From: Thermococci archaeon
GTDB taxonomy: Archaea; Methanobacteriota_B; Thermococci; Thermococcales; Thermococcaceae
Assembly: GCA_003663695.1 (NCBI GenBank)
Contig: QMUB01000070.1
Location: 1 to 6,751 of the forward strand
Direction of reading: 5' to 3'
Length of the DNA: 6,751 bases
The translations under genes and the position numbers were made by a program. This document shows positions 1 to 5,212 of this stretch, one piece after another. The notes beneath the pieces were generated by a model that saw only the letters and a program-made list of their open reading frames with translations, was not told the DNA's origin and ran no database searches. Position 1 is the first letter of the stretch. Every line of letters begins with the position of its first letter.

Positions 1-1361
1 AACTGACAATAATTGTTATATTCTTAGCCTATTTTATAGTGCTTTCCCTGCTCTGTCTGAGACGTTATGGTGCATTTGAATATCGGAGTTTGGATCTTGG
101 TATATTTACCCAGTCTTTATCAAGCACTCTCAAAGGATGTTTCTTCTACAACACGGTTGAATACCAGTGGTACGGTGTCTCATCTCACTTTGGAGTCCAT
201 AACCAGCCCCTCCTCCTTTTAATCCTCCCCCTCTATGCTCTCTTCCCTTCACCAAAGACCCTCCTCATCCTTCAGGCTTTCGCTCTGGCATCATCAATAC
301 CGATTGCTTTTGAACTGGCAAGGGAAGAATTAGGGGAGAGGGGGGCATTTGTCCTAACCCTCCTCTATGCGACGAACTCTTCCCTATTGGGCATAGGACT
401 CTTCGAGTTCCATCCGGTTTCTCTGGCAGTACCTCTCTTACTTTTGAGTGCCCTTTTATGGCGCAGGGGTAGAAAAGGAGCATTTTTATTTACCTCCATG
501 CTGGTGCTCGCAGCAAAGGAGGATGCCCCTCTGGGAGTTCTGAGTTTAGCATTATATGAACTTTTAAATGACATGCCAAAAAGCAAACTCGCCGGGAAAA
601 AGTGGCTCTTGGGCGTCATGGGCCTCTCTCTGCTCTGGTTGGTTCTAAGTTTAAAGCTCATCATTCCCCACTTCAGAACCGCCGGTTACATATACACAAG
701 GCTCTATGATGGTTTTGAGCTCGATTCGAGAAAGATTCTCTACTTCATCGTGGCGAATCTAACCTTTGGTCTATTTCCATTGATGCGTCTTAGGAATCTT
801 CCCCTTCTGGCACTTCCGTGGGCGGAATCTCTTTTAGCTGTGAGAGAAACTCAAACAATGATAGGCTTCCACTATCCTTACATGATAGTCCCCCTCTCCT
901 TCATAGCCTCTGTGGACACTCTAAGAGATAGAAGGCTAAAAGACGTGCTTGCACCTTTGTTGATCTTGAGCATCATCACTTCTCTTGCAACGTATCCCCT
1001 CACGTCCTCACCTCTCCTTCAGGACAGATACATAGTTCATGCTCATCTAATTGAGAAACCGGATGACAGGGATGTTTTGATATGGAGCATTTTGAAAGCT
1101 CTTAAAAAATCGAACTGCTCCATTTACACACAGCCGAGATTTTATTCTTCCCTGGCTAATAAACTTGATGTTTATTTGGGAGTAACCAATGTTGATGTGC
1201 TCTTCTTTGATATGAGGACATATGAAGGGAGAAAGTTCAAAAAGAGGTTTGGAAAGGGCATCGCCAATTACACACTCGTCTATTCAAAAGATGGCGTTGA
1301 ACTTTATGTTAGGAGGGATAGAGTGGGGAAGTGCGGCGTTAAATCTCTCCCTCTCCGCTGA
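1..1361 (+). CDS. DUF2079 family polytopic membrane protein, 5'-truncated by window edge
   Basis: The frame is open from the left edge (first full codon at 3), giving 452 visible residues; the true start lies upstream, and the GTG at 39 is probably internal because a hydrophobic segment runs straight across it. The visible N-terminus is a membrane helix followed by the DLGIFTQ motif (D at residue 31) and an HFGVHNQP loop (H62, H66). These match the DUF2079 pattern, in which an acidic residue in the first extracellular loop precedes a His-containing loop and a 'PLYALFPSPKTLLILQA' stretch. Several more hydrophobic helices follow to about residue 340, then a soluble C-terminal domain of about 110 residues. 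DUF2079 proteins resemble GT-C-fold glycosyltransferases, so a role in transferring sugar from a lipid-linked donor at the cell surface is inferred, not shown. The stop codon overlaps the end of the convergent gene by 23 bp. Family confidence is good; function is uncertain. Confidence 0.82.
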   Translation, partial: LTIIVIFLAYFIVLSLLCLRRYGAFEYRSLDLGIFTQSLSSTLKGCFFYNTVEYQWYGVSSHFGVHNQPLLLLILPLYALFPSPKTLLILQAFALASSIPIAFELAREELGERGAFVLTLLYATNSSLLGIGLFEFHPVSLAVPLLLLSALLWRRGRKGAFLFTSMLVLAAKEDAPLGVLSLALYELLNDMPKSKLAGKKWLLGVMGLSLLWLVLSLKLIIPHFRTAGYIYTRLYDGFELDSRKILYFIVANLTFGLFPLMRLRNLPLLALPWAESLLAVRETQTMIGFHYPYMIVPLSFIASVDTLRDRRLKDVLAPLLILSIITSLATYPLTSSPLLQDRYIVHAHLIEKPDDRDVLIWSILKALKKSNCSIYTQPRFYSSLANKLDVYLGVTNVDVLFFDMRTYEGRKFKKRFGKGIANYTLVYSKDGVELYVRRDRVGKCGVKSLPLR

Positions 1362-1968
1362 ACCATCTGTCTAATTCCTCATCACTTATTGCATCATCGT
1401 CAAATCCAAGCTCCTTTTTTTGAAGTTCTATTAACCCGGGCGTGAGCAGGAGTTTTCCATCGAGCTTGGGAACAGCGTAGTGAAGGGTCATCTCGCTGAA
1501 CTCATCGAGCTTAATCGTCGGGTTTTCCTCGTACTCAATCTCCTCGAGCCGTTTGCCGTCAGCTATGAGCTTCGCCACTATTGAAGCTCCGTCAATTGAA
1601 TACTGAGGTTTTCCTATATGTCTCACCTTTACCCCTTCCATCTTTGAGGTTATGAACTCCTTTGTTCTTCCCGTGGGGATTGCGTTTCCCAAAATACCTC
1701 CCACTATGATTATCGTATTTTCCTCAATGTCCTCCGGCTTGAGCTCTTCTTCCGCCTGCAGATCGAGGACTATTATCTTTGAGCGGTCGAATGGAAACTT
1801 CGTTACGCTTTCGCTCAGGACATTTCCAAGCTTTGCGAGTTTTTCTCTCTCATCTTCTCTAACATTTGTAAATATCAGATTATCTCCCCACCACTTAGCT
1901 ACATGAGAATATTCAAGCCAGAGCCACTCGCTTATCTCCTCAAGGTGCTCTATCACCAAATACGGCAT
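1339..1968 (-). CDS. Sfm1-like SPOUT-class SAM-dependent methyltransferase (PF04252 family)
   Basis: This 209-residue protein resembles PF04252, long annotated as a predicted RNA methyltransferase. Its yeast member Sfm1 is a SPOUT-fold protein arginine methyltransferase acting on ribosomal protein Rps3. Visible hallmarks are the N-terminal strand VIEHLEEISEW (residues 5-15), the IIIVGGILGNAIPTGRT segment (86-102) forming the first part of the SAM-binding trefoil knot, and GKPQYSIDGAS (119-129) completing it. An acidic C-terminal tail ends in EELDRWFSGEGEI. The ATG at 1968 is preferred over the in-frame GTG at 1977. Family members begin close to the YLVIEH strand, and AGGTGA (1979-1974) lies 5 bases before this ATG, while the GTG falls inside that ribosome binding site. 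The substrate in archaea, ribosomal protein or RNA, cannot be told from sequence. It converges on the DUF2079 gene and appears to have its own promoter. Confidence 0.8.
   Translation of the reverse strand: MPYLVIEHLEEISEWLWLEYSHVAKWWGDNLIFTNVREDEREKLAKLGNVLSESVTKFPFDRSKIIVLDLQAEEELKPEDIEENTIIIVGGILGNAIPTGRTKEFITSKMEGVKVRHIGKPQYSIDGASIVAKLIADGKRLEEIEYEENPTIKLDEFSEMTLHYAVPKLDGKLLLTPGLIELQKKELGFDDDAISDEELDRWFSGEGEI
1415..1421 (+). terminator. T7 tract, likely terminator of the DUF2079 gene
   Basis: A run of seven T on the plus strand lies 54 bp past the DUF2079 stop codon, inside the opposing methyltransferase gene. Archaeal RNA polymerase terminates at U-rich tracts without needing a hairpin. 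On the other strand the same bases encode Lys-Lys codons, so the run could also be a coding coincidence. Confidence 0.4.
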
Positions 1969-2009
1969 CACCCTCACCTGGCAAGGGTATGAGAAGAGCC
2001 TTAAAAAAG
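1969..2009 (-). promoter_or_regulatory. Promoter and ribosome binding site of the Sfm1-like gene
   Basis: A weak TATA-like element, CTTTTTTAAG (2009-2000 on the minus strand), lies 33 bases before the chosen ATG if its first eight bases are taken as the box. Transcription would then start near 1979, exactly where the Shine-Dalgarno AGGTGA (1979-1974) begins. The T-rich box could instead be part of the terminator of the gene upstream. Confidence 0.45.
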
Positions 2010-2015
2010 TAACTG

Positions 2016-2030
2016 AGAAAAGAAAGAAAG
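2016..2030 (-). terminator. T-rich terminator after the RAM-domain gene
   Basis: Read on the minus strand, the region starting 3 bases past the RAM-domain stop codon is CTTTCTTTCTTTTCT, followed by a T6 run at 2008-2003. Such pyrimidine tracts with several T runs are typical archaeal intrinsic terminators. This argues that the RAM gene and the methyltransferase gene are separate transcripts, though read-through is possible. Confidence 0.5.
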
Positions 2031-2032
2031 CT

Positions 2033-2260
2033 TCAGATAGCTATCATCGTTGATGTCATCTGTATCTCTGGCATCTTCCTTATTTTTTCCGTGATGAATT
2101 GATCCAGATCCTTCAGTGTTTCAGTCTCAACCTTTACAACAAGGTCGTACTCTCCATAAACCACATACGCCTCCTTAACATCGGGCATTGCCAAAAGCTT
2201 TTCCATAACTTCCCTTTCTTTCCCAGCAGCTGTAACCATCAAAATAAACGCCGTCACCAT
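2033..2260 (-). CDS. Stand-alone RAM domain protein (Lrp/AsnC effector-binding domain without DNA-binding domain)
   Basis: This 75-residue protein is a complete ferredoxin-like RAM (regulation of amino acid metabolism) module. Strand 1 is AFILMVTA (4-11), helix 1 GKEREVMEKLLAM (13-25), then two strands with the family signature VYGEYDLVVKVE (34-45), helix 2 TLKDLDQFITEKI (48-60), and last strand TSTMIAI (69-75). Lrp/AsnC regulators carry this domain after a helix-turn-helix, which is absent here: the upstream 55 bp is intergenic with its own promoter, so it is not a truncated regulator. Stand-alone RAM proteins are known in Pyrococcus and other prokaryotes, form dimers and higher oligomers, and bind amino acids. 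This one probably senses a small molecule or co-assembles with full-length Lrp proteins, as inference. The ATG is preceded by GGTGGT (2271-2266) at 5-base spacing. It is divergent from the kinase-like gene. Confidence 0.88.
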   Translation of the reverse strand: MVTAFILMVTAAGKEREVMEKLLAMPDVKEAYVVYGEYDLVVKVETETLKDLDQFITEKIRKMPEIQMTSTMIAI

Positions 2261-2315
2261 ATCTTACCACCAAAATAATTTTATTCTTTGGGGTATTTAA
2301 GGTTATCGAAAAGCC
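2261..2315. promoter_or_regulatory. Divergent promoter region between RAM-domain and kinase-like genes
   Basis: This 55-bp spacer serves both genes. For the RAM gene (minus), a TATA box CTTAAATA lies at 2301-2294, 33 bases before the ATG; predicted initiation near 2271 coincides with the first base of the GGTGGT ribosome binding site. For the kinase (plus), the TATA is less clear: an A/T-rich stretch at 2272-2285 is in the right range, and AGGTTATC (2300-2307, one mismatch to AGGTGATC) sits 8 bases before its ATG. The two promoters interleave, so one bound factor could affect both. Confidence 0.55.
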
Positions 2316-2966
2316 ATGATAGGACACTTGATAGATGAGAAGAGCTTGAAAAGGTTTTATGAGCACTTAAAAGGGAGAGGGATACTTAATGTCATCCCCT
2401 ACTCCAAGGGTAATACCAGTCTTGTTTTCGTTGGTGAAAGAGAAGGTGAAAAAATCCTCATAAAACTGCAGCGTAGGGATTCGTCCAGGAGAAGCCTGAG
2501 GAAGGAAGCCGAGATCCTGAAATTCCTCAAGGGTAAAAATATAACGCCCGAACTTTTCTTCACAGGTAATTTCGAGGGTTTGGATTATCTCGTGAGGCAT
2601 TTTGCGGAGGGAGAACCCATATTGTATGCCAATATTGAAAGAGAGCATCTAATTGAGATTGGGCGAAAAATGCACGAGCTCGATAAGCTTGGAATAGACC
2701 ACGGTCAGGTTCAGGGGGGTAAGCACATTTTAGTAGGGGACAGAGTATGGATAATTGATTTTGAAAAGGCGAGCCTGAAAAGAAAGCCCAGAAATTTAAC
2801 ATCCGCCATGGCAATGTTATTCCTCAACGAGAATCAGATATCCAAGAGAATTATTACAAAATTCGGGCTGGATGAGAAGTTTCTTGAAGAGCTTAAAACT
2901 GCGGTTAAATTTTATAAGCGGAAGAAAAATCCCAAAGAAATTTTTGAGCTACTTTCTAGCCTTTAA
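2316..2966 (+). CDS. Small archaeal Ser/Thr protein kinase-like protein with atypical catalytic loop
   Basis: This 216-residue protein looks like the compact archaeal kinases related to Bud32/RIO, probably the predicted Ser/Thr kinase group COG2112. A nucleotide-loop-like segment SKGNTSLVFVGEREG (30-44) is followed by the ATP-contacting Lys in ILIKL (K50), the helix-C Glu in LRKEAEIL (E64), a hinge YLVRHFAEGE (91-100), a catalytic-loop position DHGQVQGGKHIL (128-139), and the magnesium-binding Asp in WIIDFEKAS (D148). Compared with the Bud32 loop HGDLTTSN, the catalytic Asp is replaced by Gln131 and the Asn by Lys136. Asp128, just before the His, could substitute, or the protein could bind nucleotide without phosphotransfer. 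No membrane segment is seen. The ATG at 2316 starts at the expected distance before the fold. The last 18 bp overlap the convergent membrane-protein gene. The substrate is unknown. Confidence 0.8.
   Translation: MIGHLIDEKSLKRFYEHLKGRGILNVIPYSKGNTSLVFVGEREGEKILIKLQRRDSSRRSLRKEAEILKFLKGKNITPELFFTGNFEGLDYLVRHFAEGEPILYANIEREHLIEIGRKMHELDKLGIDHGQVQGGKHILVGDRVWIIDFEKASLKRKPRNLTSAMAMLFLNENQISKRIITKFGLDEKFLEELKTAVKFYKRKKNPKEIFELLSSL
2921..2929 (-). terminator. T-rich tract after the small membrane protein gene
   Basis: On the minus strand TTTTTCTTC begins 20 bp past the membrane-protein stop codon, within the 3' end of the kinase gene. It is a plausible archaeal U-tract terminator for the minus-strand message. 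The bases also encode Lys-rich codons of the kinase, so the assignment is tentative. Confidence 0.35.
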
Positions 2967-3260
2967 CCTATCCCAGAGAAGGAAGAGGATTGGAATCACG
3001 ATTGCCATGGAGACAAGTCCAATCCTTGGATCAGAGAACTGGTTAAATACTAAAATCACCGCCAGCGTGATTGTCATCATTAGAAATAAATCCCTATCAA
3101 AGAGCCTGGCCCTAACAAGGATATTTTCCTTTCTAGCCAGATATGCGAGATATGTGGGTATCCCAAGGGCTGCAAGGGCAACACCCACGTATGATTTTGT
3201 TAGCAGGGAGATTAGTATTCCCACCGTGAGAATCCCTGCAACTGCATGCTCCTCTTTCAT
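2949..3260 (-). CDS. Small four-helix membrane protein of unknown function
   Basis: I do not recognise this 103-residue protein. It has a short charged N-terminus (MKEEH) and four probable membrane segments, near residues 6-21, 24-42, 58-73 and 80-96. The central loop RKENILVRARLFDRD (43-57) is rich in Arg/Lys, as is the tail RLKARK, which suggests both face the cytoplasm. No enzymatic motif or metal-binding cluster is visible. This strand was chosen over the overlapping plus-strand frame because it gives a consistent hydrophobic pattern, a clean ATG, and a promoter at the right distance. No Shine-Dalgarno site precedes the ATG, which suits a leaderless message. It diverges from the peptidase gene and overlaps the kinase end by 18 bp. 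A role linked to the peptidase, such as peptide export or regulation, would be speculation from adjacency alone. Confidence 0.68.
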   Translation of the reverse strand: MKEEHAVAGILTVGILISLLTKSYVGVALAALGIPTYLAYLARKENILVRARLFDRDLFLMMTITLAVILVFNQFSDPRIGLVSMAIVIPILFLLWDRLKARK

Positions 3261-3318
3261 GACTTAATCTTAAAGCTTAAATACTTTAAAAGCTTGTCAT
3301 AATATCGGTGATAGCGTT
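3261..3318. promoter_or_regulatory. Divergent promoter region between small membrane protein and peptidase genes
   Basis: For the peptidase (plus), a TATA box CTTAAATA (3276-3283) lies 35 bases before the ATG, and the Shine-Dalgarno GGTGAT (3307-3312) is 6 bases before it, right at the predicted transcription start. For the membrane protein (minus), CTTTTAAAG (3292-3284) lies 23 bases before its ATG, which predicts leaderless initiation. The core 3269-3295 holds closely spaced CTTAAA-like units flanked by two AAGCTT hexamers (3273-3278, 3290-3295), and the two TATA boxes are adjacent, so the promoters probably compete. Confidence 0.6.
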
Positions 3319-5208
3319 ATGAGCAAAATCGAATGGAACCATGAGACTTTTTCTAAGTTCGCTTACTTGGGGGATATACGGATTTCAAAGGATGGAAACC
3401 AAATCGCCTATGTTCTTACAAAAGCGAACATGAAAGACAATAAGTACGAAAATACCCTCGTGATTGAGGAAATTGAAAATGAGAGTAGGAAGTTTATAGA
3501 AAATGCGTCGATGCCCCGCTTTTCTCCGAGCGGTAAGAAGATTGCATTTATGAGGTCAAACGAGGAGAACAAGAGTGTGGAGGTCTGGCTCTATGATCTA
3601 ACATCCATGAGTGGAAAGAAACTCCTTGAGGCGAAGAACATACTTAATATGAGCTGGAATGATGATGACAGGAGAATCCTAATAACAGGATTCAAGAGGA
3701 GAGAGGATGAGGACTTTATCTTTGAGGACGACGTTCCAGTTTGGTTCGACAATAAGGGCTTTTTTGACGGCGAGAAGACAACATTTTGGATACTCGACAC
3801 GGAGAGCGAGGAAATTTTAGAGGAGTTTGAAGCAGAAAAATTTGCCTCGGGAATCTGGCACGGCGATGAGGTGCTCTACGCCCAGCACCACAGGGAAGAA
3901 GGAAAGCCCGCCATGTTCAGGTTCTACGACATCTTCAGGTATAAGGAGGGTGAGAGCGAGAGGATATTTGAGAAGGTCTCTTACGTACCAGTGGATTCAA
4001 ACGGAAAGCTCGTACTCCTCCGCGGCAGGCCGGAGAAGGAAAGGCTCAGCGAGCATGATTACCTCTACATCTGGGATGGCAGGGAAGTGAAACCCCTAAC
4101 GGAAAAGTTTGTCTACAACAACGGTGCGGCAAGGCTCGATAAAAAGGGCTGTGTGTATTTCACGATGGCAAAGGAGGGAAGGGTTAATCTCTACAAGCTG
4201 AGCGGCGAGGAGTTAATCTCTATCGTTGAAGAAAACGCTTGGGTCATGGAGTTTGATGTAAGTGATAACGGAAAGATTGTACTCCTCAAGCAAACCGACA
4301 CCATGCCGAGCGAGGTCTTCATATGGGACGGCGGGCTCAGGCAGCTCACCGACTACAACGGACCCATTTTGAGCAGGCTCAAGAGGAGACCAATAAAGCA
4401 CTTCCGCTTTAAGAGCCTCGACCTCGAAATGGATGGGTGGTATATAAAGCCGGACATAAAAGAGGGCGAGAAAGCTCCCGTTGTGGTCTTCGTCCACGGC
4501 GGGCCCAAGGGTATGTATGGATATTACTTCAAGTACGAGATGCAGCTCTTGGCCGATAAAGGCTTCTACATTGTCTTTGTCAATCCGAGAGGAAGCAACG
4601 GCTACGATGAGGGCTTTGCACTTAGAGTGCTTGAAAGAACGGGCTTGGAGGACTTTCAGGACATAATGAACGGAATTGAGGAGTTCTTTAAACTTGAACC
4701 CCAGGCCGACCGCGGGAGAGTTGGCATAACGGGCATAAGCTATGGCGGCTTTATGACGAACTGGGCGCTAACGCAAAGCGACCTCTTCAAAGCCGGCATC
4801 AGTGAGAACGGTATAAGCTACTGGCTGACGAGCTATGCCTTCTCGGACATCGGTCTTTGGTTTGATAAAGAGGTCATCGGTGAAAATCCACTCGAAAACG
4901 AGAACTACAAGAAGCTTAGCCCACTATTCTATGCAGACAGAGTGAAAGCGCCCCTGCTGATAATCCACTCCCTCGAAGACTACCGCTGCCCGCTCGATCA
5001 GAGTGTTATGTTCTATCACGTGCTTAAGGATCTCGGTAAAGAGGCTTACATTGCAATATTTAAGAAAGGCGCCCACGGACACAGTCTCCGCGGAAGTCCA
5101 AGGCACAGGGCAAAGCGCTATAAGCTTATAATGGAATTCTTTGAGCGCAAGCTCGTTGAAGGAAAAGAAGGATTTAACGTTGAGGAGGTTTTGAAGGGCT
5201 CTGAATGA
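3319..5208 (+). CDS. S9 family acylaminoacyl peptidase (acylamino-acid-releasing enzyme)
   Basis: This 629-residue protein is a full-length prolyl-oligopeptidase-family serine peptidase, close in length to the Pyrococcus horikoshii acylaminoacyl peptidase (about 630). Residues 1 to about 360 form the beta-propeller that gates access to the active site, with repeated units such as MPRFSPSGKKIAFMRS (64-79). Residues from about 370 form the alpha/beta hydrolase domain. The oxyanion-hole motif HGGP lies at 393-396, the nucleophile is Ser474 in GISYGG, the acid is Asp554 in HSLEDYRCP, and the base is most likely His586 in KKGAHGHS, with His588 as the alternative. Such enzymes remove N-acylated residues from short peptides in the cytoplasm and help recycle peptides. 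There is no signal peptide. The ATG has an excellent GGTGAT ribosome binding site. It is a single-gene unit, ending 4 bp from the convergent ATPase gene. The first 400 bp are visibly more AT-rich than the rest. Confidence 0.92.
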   Translation: MSKIEWNHETFSKFAYLGDIRISKDGNQIAYVLTKANMKDNKYENTLVIEEIENESRKFIENASMPRFSPSGKKIAFMRSNEENKSVEVWLYDLTSMSGKKLLEAKNILNMSWNDDDRRILITGFKRREDEDFIFEDDVPVWFDNKGFFDGEKTTFWILDTESEEILEEFEAEKFASGIWHGDEVLYAQHHREEGKPAMFRFYDIFRYKEGESERIFEKVSYVPVDSNGKLVLLRGRPEKERLSEHDYLYIWDGREVKPLTEKFVYNNGAARLDKKGCVYFTMAKEGRVNLYKLSGEELISIVEENAWVMEFDVSDNGKIVLLKQTDTMPSEVFIWDGGLRQLTDYNGPILSRLKRRPIKHFRFKSLDLEMDGWYIKPDIKEGEKAPVVVFVHGGPKGMYGYYFKYEMQLLADKGFYIVFVNPRGSNGYDEGFALRVLERTGLEDFQDIMNGIEEFFKLEPQADRGRVGITGISYGGFMTNWALTQSDLFKAGISENGISYWLTSYAFSDIGLWFDKEVIGENPLENENYKKLSPLFYADRVKAPLLIIHSLEDYRCPLDQSVMFYHVLKDLGKEAYIAIFKKGAHGHSLRGSPRHRAKRYKLIMEFFERKLVEGKEGFNVEEVLKGSE

Positions 5209-5212
5209 CCTC

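Noticed and set aside
39..41. GTG at 39 as the start of the DUF2079 gene
   Set aside because: The frame stays open to the window edge, and a membrane helix runs through this codon, so it is most likely an internal Val.
280..306. TTGATGA followed by CTGA on the minus strand, resembling half of a C/D box RNA
   Set aside because: The C box has T where a purine is required, no good C'/final D box follows, and it is antisense within a coding region.
955..985. RTGATGA-like sequence (GTGATGA, minus strand) suggesting a C/D box guide RNA
   Set aside because: No CTGA D or D' box follows at usable spacing, and the site lies in the coding sequence of the DUF2079 gene.
1975..1977. GTG at 1977 as the start of the Sfm1-like gene (3 extra residues)
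   Set aside because: This codon lies within the AGGTGA ribosome binding site that serves the ATG at 1968, and family members begin near the YLVIEH strand.
2941..2945. T5 run as a terminator of the kinase gene
   Set aside because: It lies before the kinase stop codon, so it would truncate the message; a true terminator for this gene was not identified.
2872..3267. A 131-codon open frame on the plus strand covering the region after the kinase
   Set aside because: It begins inside the kinase coding sequence, has no ribosome binding site, and is antisense to a frame with a clear membrane-protein pattern and promoter.
3827..4090. Additional short frames inside the peptidase and ATPase genes
   Set aside because: They are out-of-frame or antisense shadows of long, well-supported genes, with Ser/Arg-rich, low-complexity translations and no ribosome binding sites.
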